Assembly (NCBI RefSeq): GCF_004799755.1
Contig: NZ_SLUB01000008.1
Location: 62,001 to 126,000 of the forward strand
Direction: 5' to 3'
DNA: 64,000 bases
Source: Bacillus timonensis
GTDB lineage: Bacteria > Bacillota > Bacilli > Bacillales > Bacillaceae_L
Numbering within the stretch: position 1 is the first letter of the stretch; each line of letters begins with the position of its first letter. Position numbers and translations under genes: made by a program. Below are positions 34,346 to 43,411 of the stretch, piece after piece. The notes beneath the pieces are model-generated. The model searched no databases and was not told the origin of the DNA. It saw only the letters and a list, made by a program, of their open reading frames with translations.

Positions 34346-35590
34346 CTATGCTTTCAAACTAATAAATCCTCTTGAAGCTCCGAGTACAGCCGCATGAGTC
34401 CGATTTTTTGCACCTAACTTTTTGATGATCGTCGAGACATAATCTCGGACAGTATAGCTGCTTAGCTTTAATTCATTTGCAGCCTCTGCTATCGATAAAC
34501 CATTTGCCATTAACTGAAGTACATCGATTTCCCTGGGGGTTAACGGTTTTTCTGGAACTAGAGTCATTGAAGACACTTTCCCTTCCCAATGGGCATTAAG
34601 CAATTCTGCCGCACTCTGGCCAAACCTCATCAATGGGACTAGCAATTCCTGTGATAACTCAAAAGACTTATTTTCACCACAATCAAGAATGGCAATCCCG
34701 GTTAATTTATTTTTAGAAGAGACAAATAGCGGGACCATAACAACTGATTTTAGTTGGAACTTTTGAACATATTCAACAGGGAAATGGTCTTCGGCATTTG
34801 CGATGTAAATCGGTTGCAGATTAATGAGCTTTTTGATGTTATGCACGACAGGCAGTATGTTTGAAATGTTTTCCGTAATTTTTTCAATTCCTTTTAAACG
34901 ATACCCCATGAGACCCACGCCTTTTTCCCTCTCGTGTGTAAATAACGCACAGCGAGTAAATGGAAGACAATGAACAAATCCAGAGATAATGTTTTCTACA
35001 CTATGCTGAAAATTCCCTGACCGCATAATCCATTGGTTAAATAAGAGAAGGGCATCATGTTCATAATCATGTGTGGCAGTAGCCTTTTTTTGTTCAGATT
35101 CAATTTTCACTTGTAATGTAGATAGTAATTCTGTTAGGGAGATGTCTGATAGTCGAACTGATTGATGTTGGTCTATGGTGTAATGAGAATGCCTTGATAC
35201 TAATTCCTTACTCATTTTCGAGAATAAATAATGAATGGCATGATATTCATGGTAGGTTGAGTTTTTATCAGGTCGAATGATTTTATGAATGATGTTTTCA
35301 AGAGATGCTAAGTAAATCAAAATGTGGTGGGTTTCTATTGGTGATAATGGCATTTTTATTTGATGTAACCGATCAAAAAATACGGAAACGGACTGTGGTG
35401 GATGTTGAAAAAGTATCTTTTCTAATTGTTTACCAAGTATTTTTGCGTAATAACCTTGTTCGAGTTGGTAAATTTCTTTATGTAGGATACGTTTCCATTC
35501 ATTGCGAATGCTCTCCTTGTTTGCCCCAATGATTTGCAGACCTTTTAGTAATAGACTTTCCATACTGTCTTTTAATGAAAGTTGCTGCAC
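34346..35590 (-). CDS. GAF-containing LuxR-type transcriptional regulator
   Basis: Regulator of about 414 aa. The start is set at GTG 35590 (MQQLSLKDSMESLL), six bases behind GGGAGGG; the frame upstream to 35629 runs through that site. Order: a helical N-terminal half, a GAF-like sensor (about 190-330: SVENIISGFVHCLPFTRCAL and SVVMVPLFVSSKNKLTGIAI), and a C-terminal LuxR helix-turn-helix (LTPREIDVLQLMANGLSIAE ... VRDYVSTIIKKLGAKNRTHA). No receiver domain is present, so the signal is probably a small molecule. Target genes are unknown; it converges on yojO. Confidence 0.82.
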   Translation of the reverse strand: MQQLSLKDSMESLLLKGLQIIGANKESIRNEWKRILHKEIYQLEQGYYAKILGKQLEKILFQHPPQSVSVFFDRLHQIKMPLSPIETHHILIYLASLENIIHKIIRPDKNSTYHEYHAIHYLFSKMSKELVSRHSHYTIDQHQSVRLSDISLTELLSTLQVKIESEQKKATATHDYEHDALLLFNQWIMRSGNFQHSVENIISGFVHCLPFTRCALFTHEREKGVGLMGYRLKGIEKITENISNILPVVHNIKKLINLQPIYIANAEDHFPVEYVQKFQLKSVVMVPLFVSSKNKLTGIAILDCGENKSFELSQELLVPLMRFGQSAAELLNAHWEGKVSSMTLVPEKPLTPREIDVLQLMANGLSIAEAANELKLSSYTVRDYVSTIIKKLGAKNRTHAAVLGASRGFISLKA

Positions 35591-35858
35591 ACACATCCCT
35601 CCCAGTACTAACTTACACTTATTTTTCAAGGTAAAGCCATATGTAATATGGTCTAATTTTTCAACTTAGGTTACGACTTATGTTCTATTAGCTTTGAATT
35701 TGCTCATCATAAAATACGATATGTACCCGACGTATATAGGGGTTGTTCTTATTTGTATAAAGGGACACGATATTTAACGTAATTGGCATAATTTTCCGAC
35801 ACCTGTAAAATGAAAAGAAAACAAGGAGAAAAAAATTTTTATAATAGGGGGGATGGAC

Positions 35859-36704
35859 TTGAAGAAAATGCAACGAGGTCAATATGCAAAAATTGGGATT
35901 ATCATTTTGATTCTTGTAAGTTTTTCATGGTTTCATGATCGCGTGCCTGCTAAGGATGAAGAGAAAGTGTCAGCAAATGTAGCTAAGAAACAAACACCGT
36001 TATTCGATATTCCGCAAGATGATTTTGAAATTGATCCCATCACATTTGATGTTAATTGGGATATCCTTGACCCGATTGAACTTTCCATGAGTCCAATTTA
36101 TTTTGATAAGATGAGTGCAAAGGCAAAGGTTTCGGACATGAAAGTTCAGCCTATTCCAGAAGTTCAAGTAAAAGCTGTGGAGCCAGTTAACCAAACACCC
36201 GAAAAAAAATCAAGGGTTGAAACTCCATCAGACAGCAAACAAGTTATTCATCCAAAGCAGCCTTCAACATCTATACAAAACCCAGAAAATGGTCCACCTT
36301 CAAAAGAAATAGATAGTGAGGCAGAACCAATAAATGAAGTAATCAAACCTGTAGTTGATCCACTTTTAGATGATGCCATAGCCCTCATTGACCAGACAAT
36401 TGCGACACTTACAGGAACACTTGATACAATAAGTGATATCACAGACCAAACATTGAAAAATAAACTCCAAGCAGATATCGAGCATCTTACCAATTTTAAG
36501 CAAGAGATAACTTCCGCCAATTCGGTCTCCAAAACTCAAATTGATGAGCTAAACAAGATACATCAACAAGCAACTTCACTTAAAAATCTAGCAGGAAATA
36601 CCATCACAAATAATGTACTGCCATTACATCTAGTCACAAAAACGTTATTAAATGTAGTAATGGAACCATTAGATGCATTAAGCAATACTATTTTAAAACT
36701 ATGA
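35859..36704 (+). CDS. Membrane-anchored or secreted protein of unknown function
   Basis: Protein of 282 aa with one N-terminal hydrophobic segment (IGIIILILVSFSWFH). After it comes an acidic, Pro-rich stretch (to about residue 150) and a helical C-terminal half (LLDDAIALIDQTIATLTGTL ... SVSKTQIDELNKIHQQATSL). No cysteines or enzyme motif are seen; I do not recognise a family. Start TTG at 35859 is preferred over ATG 35853 because the AGGGGGG site leaves proper spacing only to the TTG. Terminator follows at 36704. It may act at the cell surface or in sporulation; nothing proves either. Confidence 0.6.
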   Translation: MKKMQRGQYAKIGIIILILVSFSWFHDRVPAKDEEKVSANVAKKQTPLFDIPQDDFEIDPITFDVNWDILDPIELSMSPIYFDKMSAKAKVSDMKVQPIPEVQVKAVEPVNQTPEKKSRVETPSDSKQVIHPKQPSTSIQNPENGPPSKEIDSEAEPINEVIKPVVDPLLDDAIALIDQTIATLTGTLDTISDITDQTLKNKLQADIEHLTNFKQEITSANSVSKTQIDELNKIHQQATSLKNLAGNTITNNVLPLHLVTKTLLNVVMEPLDALSNTILKL

Positions 36705-36736
36705 ATCCGGCTAAATTAGCTGGATTTTTTCTTTGT
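36704..36736 (+). terminator. Terminator
   Basis: AATCCGGCT/AGCTGGATT stem with five-base loop, then TTTTTCTTTG. Confidence 0.75.
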
Positions 36737-36796
36737 TAGAATGATATATCTTCCCTTATCATATGATGAAGTATCAAGGAAAATGGGGTGAAGAGT

Positions 36797-37195
36797 ATGC
36801 AAGAATCAAAGCCTTTTACACAAATTCCAGAAGAACTCATTACAAGATATTTTACATTAAGTGAAAAAGCGAAGGAAATTGAAAAAGAATTAAAAGAGAT
36901 GAAAAAGGTCTTAAATGTGTATTTTGATGAAACCGTAGGAAAGCATGAAAAAGGAGAGTCAGTTGTAGGAGATTATAAGATACAACGGCAAATACGTTTG
37001 TCTGATAGCTACCATGATGAAAAAATGGTGAAAAGATTAGAAGAGTTAAATCTGAACGATTGCATCCAGGTCATTAAACAGCCTGATCAACAGAAGATTG
37101 AAGCAGCAATTACGCTTGGCCTGCTTGGACAAGCCGATATCGACGATTGCATTTTGAAAAAGACAACAAATGCCATAACTGTTCGTAAACTATAA
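36797..37195 (+). CDS. Coiled, charged protein of unknown function (132 aa)
   Basis: Start ATG 36797 behind GGGGTGAAG (a GTG at 36788 opens the longer frame). The product has a coiled-coil-like stretch (SEKAKEIEKELKEMKKVLN), then a small beta/alpha part (GDYKIQRQIRLSDSYHDEKM). It resembles in composition the Gam- or phage-type host-nuclease inhibitors, but there is no clear match. Flanked by terminators on both sides. Confidence 0.55.
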   Translation: MQESKPFTQIPEELITRYFTLSEKAKEIEKELKEMKKVLNVYFDETVGKHEKGESVVGDYKIQRQIRLSDSYHDEKMVKRLEELNLNDCIQVIKQPDQQKIEAAITLGLLGQADIDDCILKKTTNAITVRKL

Positions 37196-37226
37196 AAACA
37201 GGAGAGGCAACTCTCCTGTTTTTCTA
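37194..37226. terminator. Bidirectional terminator
   Basis: AAAACAGGAGAG/CTCTCCTGTTTT perfect stem with four-base loop and T runs on both strands. Confidence 0.88.
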
Positions 37227-37673
37227 TTAATCCACCACAATATACCCGATCATCGGACCGTTACTATTTTTGTCAGCGTGATTTAAGCAAATAATGCGGT
37301 ACATGCCTTCATCTTTAAAGTTTGCTTTAAGCGCGATTTCTTCACCTTTTTTCACGGTGCCTTTAAGGTCTGTACCCTCGATATAGAAAGAATGCTCCTT
37401 GCCATTTACCCCGTAAATATTGAAGGTTACATCTTTACCCTGAGGAACATATACCGTTCCTGGATTCCAAAAATAGGACTCGATTTCTTTGCCGTCATCC
37501 ATTTTAGATTTCAGTTCTCCAGTTGTGATATGTATCACAACATCGTTTTTTGCAGCTTGTGGGGCGATCGTAGGAATGATTTCAGGCTTCAGCCATATCC
37601 ATCCTCCAATTATGACCACAGCAGCAATAAAAGCTGTAACAATCCAACTCCTTTTAATCACTATAAAATTCAT
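37227..37673 (-). CDS. Membrane-anchored cupredoxin
   Basis: Copper-binding protein of 148 aa. An N-terminal transmembrane anchor (about 9-28) precedes a cupredoxin fold. The likely type 1 copper ligands are His94 (KEHSFYI), Cys129 and His132 (ICLNH), and Met141 (GPMIGY), as in plastocyanin-like sites. A CuA site would have two Cys, so this is a mononuclear electron carrier or copper chaperone at the outer face, not a cytochrome oxidase subunit. Start ATG at 37673 behind AGGAGGG. Confidence 0.85.
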   Translation of the reverse strand: MNFIVIKRSWIVTAFIAAVVIIGGWIWLKPEIIPTIAPQAAKNDVVIHITTGELKSKMDDGKEIESYFWNPGTVYVPQGKDVTFNIYGVNGKEHSFYIEGTDLKGTVKKGEEIALKANFKDEGMYRIICLNHADKNSNGPMIGYIVVD

Positions 37674-37847
37674 CAATCAACCCTCCTATAGTTTATCTCT
37701 TTATAATGTATGCTTGACCCACTATAAAACTTGTCTACTATTTTAATTTTTTAAAAATTCAAAAAGGATAACTGTGAAATTTGTAGAATATAATAATTAA
37801 CTTTGATTTTGTGTCTTTAAAAGATAGATTGAAAGGACTTGACATAA

Positions 37848-38960
37848 ATGAATCCAGTAATTGGTGAACTCGTATACTTCCTCGAAAGCAATTTATCGAT
37901 CTTTTTAAAATCATGGAAAGATAAGACAGTGATGTCCGAGAATGATTTTCATAAGGACAAGTTGATATTAAATGGTTTAACTATGTTTGAAATGATCAAA
38001 AACTCATTAATTAATCCAATTGATGAAGAAAAGCTTAAGTCATTTGCCTATAAATTAGCAGAAGAGCGCGTAGAGGCGAATATTAATATTGGGGAATTTG
38101 TCTATAATGTAAATCTTGGACGAACTGAAATTTTAAAATACATATATCGATCAAAACTTGATTATGACCAATTAGACCCTGTTTTTGAAGAGGTCAATCG
38201 GATATTTGACTTGTTTTCCTATCATGCTGTTTCCAAATATACAGAAATGAAAGAAAAGATGTTGCAGGAAAAGATACAATATATAGACCAGAGTCACCAG
38301 GAGCGCCTTACAATTTTAGGTCAAATGGCATCAACCTTTGTTCATGAGTTCCGCAATCCACTTACAGCAGTAATCGGCTTTGTAAAATTAATAGGCAATG
38401 AAAATCCTGAGATCAAATATTTAGATATAATAAGTCATGAATTAAATCAATTAAACTATAAAATTTCGCAGTTTTTGCACGTTTCCAAAAAAGAATTAAT
38501 TGAAAGCAATGAAAATGAAGTATCGTTACTCGATTTATTTACAGAAATAACAGAGTTTATTTATGCAAGTATTTTAGATAGCGAGGTAAAAGTTCATACG
38601 GATATAGAATCTAATATTCTTATTACCGTGAATAAGGATGAAATCAGACAGGTCTTGTTAAATATTTTAATGAACTCCATTGATGCGTTAAAACAAAGGG
38701 ATTACGACCGCAACATCTGGATTAATGGACATCATATCAATAATCAAATTGTGCTCTCGATTATGAATAATGGACCTGCAATACCAAAGGAATCTTTAGC
38801 TACGATCTTCGAACCATTTTATACAACTAAGGAATTTGGAACAGGAATTGGTTTGTTCGTATGTAAAAAAATTATTGAAAAACATGGGGGCACTATTGGA
38901 TGTACCTCCAATTCAATAATGACTGAATTTACAATTGTCTTACCCGTATATGAACAGTAA
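37848..38960 (+). CDS. Orphan sensor histidine kinase, Spo0-phosphorelay type
   Basis: Kinase of 370 aa without transmembrane segments. The N-terminal ~140 residues (SFAYKLAEERVEANINIGEF) look like the HisK_N sensor domain of Bacillus sporulation kinases. The H-box with the phosphorylated His is MASTFVHEFRNPLTAVIGF (about 162-180), followed by N-box EIRQVLLNILMNSIDAL and a G-box GTGIGLFVCKKII. No response regulator gene is adjacent, which fits kinases that feed Spo0F. Start ATG behind AAAGGAC. Confidence 0.8.
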   Translation: MNPVIGELVYFLESNLSIFLKSWKDKTVMSENDFHKDKLILNGLTMFEMIKNSLINPIDEEKLKSFAYKLAEERVEANINIGEFVYNVNLGRTEILKYIYRSKLDYDQLDPVFEEVNRIFDLFSYHAVSKYTEMKEKMLQEKIQYIDQSHQERLTILGQMASTFVHEFRNPLTAVIGFVKLIGNENPEIKYLDIISHELNQLNYKISQFLHVSKKELIESNENEVSLLDLFTEITEFIYASILDSEVKVHTDIESNILITVNKDEIRQVLLNILMNSIDALKQRDYDRNIWINGHHINNQIVLSIMNNGPAIPKESLATIFEPFYTTKEFGTGIGLFVCKKIIEKHGGTIGCTSNSIMTEFTIVLPVYEQ

Positions 38961-39040
38961 ACTCGGCAATCAACCGGGTTTTTTTTATGCCTAGCTACCC
39001 GATTCGTGTATAATAGAAAGGGTGAATTGGAGGAATTAAA

Positions 39041-41212
39041 ATGAAATCACTTGTACTTGCAGAAAAACCTTCTGTTGGAAGAGACATTGCCCGCGTATTG
39101 AACTGTCATAAGAAGGGCAACGGCTTTTTTGAAGGGGATAAATATATCGTAACATGGGCCCTTGGCCATCTTGTTACATTAGCGGACCCTGAAAAATATG
39201 GAGACCACTTTAAAACTTGGAAACTAGAGGATCTACCGATTATACCTAATCCATTAAGCCTTGTTGTCATTAAACAAACAGGCAAACAATATAGTGTTGT
39301 AAAAACGCAAATGCATCGTAAAGATGTTAATGAAATTATTATCGCAACAGATGCAGGTCGTGAAGGAGAACTTGTCGCTAGGTGGATTATTGAAAAATCA
39401 AACACTCGAAAGCCAATTAAACGATTATGGATTTCATCTGTTACGGATAAAGCCATTAAACAAGGATTTGCTACCTTAAAAAACGGGAAAGAATATGAGA
39501 ATCTATATTCATCTGCTGTTGCACGTGCTGAAGCCGATTGGCTGGTTGGAATTAATGCAACAAGAGCTTTAACAACAAAATTTAATGCGCAGCTTTCATG
39601 CGGAAGAGTGCAAACTCCGACTTTAGCGATTATCGCAAAACGTGAAGAAGAAATTAGAAATTTTAAACCAATACCGTATTATGAAATAAAAGCAACAACA
39701 GACGGCTTAACACTAAAGTGGCAGCATGAAAAAACAAAGGAACAGCGAATTTTTAAAAAGGAAGTTTCGTCCTCAATTGTTCGTTCTCTTCAGGGGCAGG
39801 ATGCGAAAATCATCGATGTTCAAACGTCACAGAAGAAAAGCTATGCGCCGCAACTTTATGATCTAACCGAGCTGCAACGTGATGCAAATAAACGGTTCGG
39901 TTTTTCAGCAAAGGAGACCTTAAATGTTCTCCAAAAGCTATATGAACAACATAAATTGGTCACGTATCCACGGACTGATTCTAAATATCTCTCAAATGAT
40001 ATCATAGAGACATTAAAGGATCGTATTGAAGGATGTATGGTGCAACCATATACTAAGCTGGGTGCAAAGATTTTAAAAAATGGAATTAAGACAAACAAAT
40101 CGTTTGTAGATAATAGCAAGGTTACAGATCACCATGCCATTATCCCGACTGAGGAACGTCCTAATCTACAAGCCTTATCGGCGAAAGAAGAAAAGCTTTA
40201 TGACATGATTGTCAAGCGGTTTTTAGCTGTTTTTCTTCCACCATATACCTTTGAACAAAAAAACGTTCAAGCACGTATTGGGAAGGAACTTTTCGTTGCA
40301 AAAGGGATTACGGTGACATCATTAGGGTGGAAAGAGGTCATCACTTCAATCGATGAGAAGGAGGATGAGGGCCAAATTCCAGCATTCGTTCAACCTGGAA
40401 AATCCCTTACTATTCTTGCGTTGAAGGAGATTGAAAAAGAAACTCTGCCACCAAAGCCATTCAATGAAGGCAGCTTACTTTCTGCTATGGAAAATCCGGC
40501 AAAATATATGGCGGGAGAAAGCAAGGATTTAATTGATACAATCGGCAAAACAGGTGGACTAGGCACGGTGGCAACACGTGCAGATATTATTGATAAGTTA
40601 TTTAATACCTTTTTAATTGAAAAAAGAGGTCAAGATATTCACATTACCAATAAGGGCAAACAGTTACTAGAACTTGTTCCAGATGACTTGAAATCTCCTG
40701 TGTTATCAGCTGAGTGGGAGCAAAAGCTTGAACAAATTGCGAAAGGCCGATTAAAAAAGAATGCGTTCATCTCAGATATTAAGCAATACACAAAAGAAGT
40801 AGTTTCAGATATCAAATCAAGCGACTCAAAGTTCAAGCATGACAATATTACAGGTACAAAATGTCCAGAATGCGGAAAATTAATGCTTGAGGTTAATGGA
40901 AAAAAAGGAAAAATGCTTGTCTGTCAGGATCGTGAATGTGGCCACCGTAAAAACATCGCAAAACTGACAAACGCAAGATGTCCGAACTGTCATAAAAAGA
41001 TGGAATTGCGTGGGGAAGGGGAAGGACAATTATTCGTATGTAAATGTGGTCATAGAGAAAAACTTTCCGCCTTCAACGAACGTCGCAAAAAGAACCAATC
41101 GGGAAAACTGTCCAAAAAAGAAGTATCCAATTACATGAAAAAACAACAAAAAGAAGAACCGATCAACACCGCCTTAGCAGACGCCCTCGCCAAACTAAAG
41201 CTAGATAAGTAG
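39041..41212 (+). CDS. topB: DNA topoisomerase III (TopB)
   Basis: Type IA topoisomerase of 723 aa. TOPRIM domain at the N-terminus (MKSLVLAEKPSVGRDIARVL, then TDAGREGELVARWI), catalytic Tyr in LVTYPRTDSKYL (about residue 311), and a C-terminal region with two zinc-ribbon modules (CPECGK...CQDRECG and CPNCHKK...CKCGH). It relaxes and decatenates DNA during replication and recombination. Start ATG behind TGGAGGAAT. Single-gene unit. Confidence 0.93.
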   Translation: MKSLVLAEKPSVGRDIARVLNCHKKGNGFFEGDKYIVTWALGHLVTLADPEKYGDHFKTWKLEDLPIIPNPLSLVVIKQTGKQYSVVKTQMHRKDVNEIIIATDAGREGELVARWIIEKSNTRKPIKRLWISSVTDKAIKQGFATLKNGKEYENLYSSAVARAEADWLVGINATRALTTKFNAQLSCGRVQTPTLAIIAKREEEIRNFKPIPYYEIKATTDGLTLKWQHEKTKEQRIFKKEVSSSIVRSLQGQDAKIIDVQTSQKKSYAPQLYDLTELQRDANKRFGFSAKETLNVLQKLYEQHKLVTYPRTDSKYLSNDIIETLKDRIEGCMVQPYTKLGAKILKNGIKTNKSFVDNSKVTDHHAIIPTEERPNLQALSAKEEKLYDMIVKRFLAVFLPPYTFEQKNVQARIGKELFVAKGITVTSLGWKEVITSIDEKEDEGQIPAFVQPGKSLTILALKEIEKETLPPKPFNEGSLLSAMENPAKYMAGESKDLIDTIGKTGGLGTVATRADIIDKLFNTFLIEKRGQDIHITNKGKQLLELVPDDLKSPVLSAEWEQKLEQIAKGRLKKNAFISDIKQYTKEVVSDIKSSDSKFKHDNITGTKCPECGKLMLEVNGKKGKMLVCQDRECGHRKNIAKLTNARCPNCHKKMELRGEGEGQLFVCKCGHREKLSAFNERRKKNQSGKLSKKEVSNYMKKQQKEEPINTALADALAKLKLDK

Positions 41213-41216
41213 GCGC

Positions 41217-41287
41217 ATGGGGCCATGGAGCCATGGGGACGGTTCTTGTGGTTCCGCCGGGCTAAATTTTGTCCCGGTACCAATGAA
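41217..41287. repeat. Structured intergenic element with GGGGACGGTTCTTGTGG
   Basis: Between topB and the M6 protease: two overlapping palindromic GCCATGG boxes, GGGACGGTTCTTGTGG, then CCGGG...CCCGG as a second hairpin. The GGGACGGTTCT core also occurs near 7066-7076 and (as GGGATGGTTCT) near 4117-4127, always in 3' intergenic hairpins. Confidence 0.45.
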
Positions 41288-41291
41288 GCAA

Positions 41292-41328
41292 AAGAAACCT
41301 GAGTCCAATCTATTGGCTCAGGTTTCTT
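41292..41328. terminator. Terminator between topB and the M6 protease
   Basis: AGAAACCTGAG pairs perfectly with CTCAGGTTTCT, with T on both sides. Confidence 0.75.
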
Positions 41329-41333
41329 CATCA

Positions 41334-43160
41334 TTATTTTTGCTTTCCCTCGTTCGTGCTGTAGAAGAATTTTGCTGTAAGGGAACCATCTTCATTTTCA
41401 ACAATATCAGTTACATGGATTCCGGAATCAGCAGGTGTAGACCCATAGCCTTTCCAGAAATAATAGGAACCGGTATGAACATTACCTGAAACAGGCGTGA
41501 TTTCATCTCCTGTTTTAAAGAAATCACCTGCATCACCACGGTTTACATATTTTTCGAGATCATATTTTCCATCTGCTTGTAGTACTGATAACCCATAATG
41601 GGTAACTTGTGTACCATTACTAGCTGTTTGCGATTGATTGTATTGAAATCTTTTATTCATCCAGTTGGCTACATTGTTCGGACGGAAACCGGCAGTTTGG
41701 TACAAATTGATAATATTTTCATCAACATGCCATGCAACCAAACCATGTGAATCTTCACCTTGACGGATTAAGCCTTGGTTGAAGCCGCTTTGCTGTACAT
41801 TTTCGAATAAGAAATATTCAGTGCCATTTGAACCAGGTACTTCCATTTTTACAATACCGTTGTTATCGGCAGCTTGATCTATAGAAGGTAATGTGATTTC
41901 TTGAACTCCATCCTCTGGGCTTACTTCAATTGGTTGAGCCCAACCTAAGAAAATCTTTGAGAATGGGTCGAAATGTGTTGGTGAGTTACCATTGTACTCT
42001 AGTGCATCAGGGTAACGCATCCAAGACCCACCTGACATCATCGAGTAGTTACCAGTACCTTCAGAGTTATATGCTGTATCATAGAAATCAGGTAACCCTA
42101 ATGCATGTCCGAATTCATGGGCATATACACCAACTTGTGCAGGGTATGGGCCAGTAACGAATGCATCATCATATTCACCCGTTGCCGCATTAAAACCTGC
42201 CACATTTCCACCAATTGCTGGTTGGATGTTATAATTGTTAACAACTACACCATCATAGGTCATATCTTCAGCAATCGTTCGTTCAATCCATTCCGATTGA
42301 CTCATGCCTGCATGAACATCTGCTGGTTTACCAGTTTCATAGTATTTGCCATAATATAAAGCACTTAAAATGTTCCATTTATGGGACCAAAACTGTGCAG
42401 GGTCTCGGCTCCATTCAGCACCCGTACCCTCATGAACCACGAAAACATTAGGGACTTCACCATCAATCGCGTACTTGGAAAAATCGATTTGTTCGTCTGC
42501 CGCCTTAAGCAGGTCACGAACAAATTCTCCAGTATGGGCATCACCATTTACATTACCTAACACGTACGTACCATTTTCAGCATAGGTACCGTCTTGATCC
42601 AGGTAGTATGAGGCACCTTTAGGAAGTTCGACCCAAACGAGTTCAGCGCCATCATGTACAAGATTTACTTTTCCATAACTAGATTCATCATACACATTTT
42701 GCATGGTACGATCTTTTGGCACATTTGGTCCATCGTATTCTTCAAACGCTTCGAGTTCATACGGATTGTACTCAGTTCCAAAAATAAGGTCCTCATAATA
42801 CTTTGCTGGAACCTGACCCTCCAGGTCACCTAAAGGTTCGTCGCCATCCTTATATTTTGCGAGAATAACCAGTACCGGTACATCTCCATTTGCTGCTTTG
42901 TAGGCAACGTGGTTATCACCAGCTTGTTGGAATTTCCTCCCATGGTTTGCGATTTTCTCAGCTGGATCTGCTTTTGATACATCGAATCCTTGTTCTTTGG
43001 CCTCTTCAACTAGTTCAGGAGTCGCTGAAACATAATGCGCAAGACTCAAGTCATATTTTGTAGAATGTGAAGAGGTAGATTCATTTACGTGAAATCCTGT
43101 AAGTAATACTCCACCGGCTAAAGCAAGCGTTAAACCTGTTTTTGAAAGAACCTTTAACAA
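41334..43160 (-). CDS. Secreted M6-family metalloprotease (immune inhibitor A type)
   Basis: Extracellular zinc protease, about 608 aa. Start set at TTG 43160 (MLKVLSKTGLTLALAGGVLL), behind AAAGGAGTGG; the longer frame lacks a signal. Signal peptide about 1-28, then a propeptide region. The zinc site is HEFGHALGLPDFYD (HExxH at 348-352, with Asp/Glu ligand after), and the M6 signature TGNYSMMSGGSWM follows. Shorter than classic InhA (about 790 aa), with the C-terminal accessory domain reduced. It cleaves host or environmental proteins; some relatives are virulence or sporulation factors. Confidence 0.88.
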   Translation of the reverse strand: MLKVLSKTGLTLALAGGVLLTGFHVNESTSSHSTKYDLSLAHYVSATPELVEEAKEQGFDVSKADPAEKIANHGRKFQQAGDNHVAYKAANGDVPVLVILAKYKDGDEPLGDLEGQVPAKYYEDLIFGTEYNPYELEAFEEYDGPNVPKDRTMQNVYDESSYGKVNLVHDGAELVWVELPKGASYYLDQDGTYAENGTYVLGNVNGDAHTGEFVRDLLKAADEQIDFSKYAIDGEVPNVFVVHEGTGAEWSRDPAQFWSHKWNILSALYYGKYYETGKPADVHAGMSQSEWIERTIAEDMTYDGVVVNNYNIQPAIGGNVAGFNAATGEYDDAFVTGPYPAQVGVYAHEFGHALGLPDFYDTAYNSEGTGNYSMMSGGSWMRYPDALEYNGNSPTHFDPFSKIFLGWAQPIEVSPEDGVQEITLPSIDQAADNNGIVKMEVPGSNGTEYFLFENVQQSGFNQGLIRQGEDSHGLVAWHVDENIINLYQTAGFRPNNVANWMNKRFQYNQSQTASNGTQVTHYGLSVLQADGKYDLEKYVNRGDAGDFFKTGDEITPVSGNVHTGSYYFWKGYGSTPADSGIHVTDIVENEDGSLTAKFFYSTNEGKQK

Positions 43161-43411
43161 TAACACCACTCCTTTATGTATGATAGAGAAAATATAACAG
43201 AATATTTTGAAATTTGTAAGAATCCTTAGACCTAGTAGTCCATGTATCCTAATTCTCATTCTTTTACATATCGATAAAAAGTCATAGGGCTCTGGTTATA
43301 AAGGCTTGGGGTATTGGACTTAGTCTTGTGCGTTTTTCTTTGGCAACTTGCAGGTGAATTCATTGTGAAAATAGAAGTTAATCATACATATAAATTGTAA
43401 GGAGAATTTTT

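Noticed and set aside
35688-35789. Minus-strand 33-codon frame (starts MPITLNIVSLYTN) upstream of the gene at 35859
   Set aside because: The residues look protein-like, but the only upstream signal is a weak AGGTG ten bases away. It could be a real micro-gene; I did not list it without conservation data.
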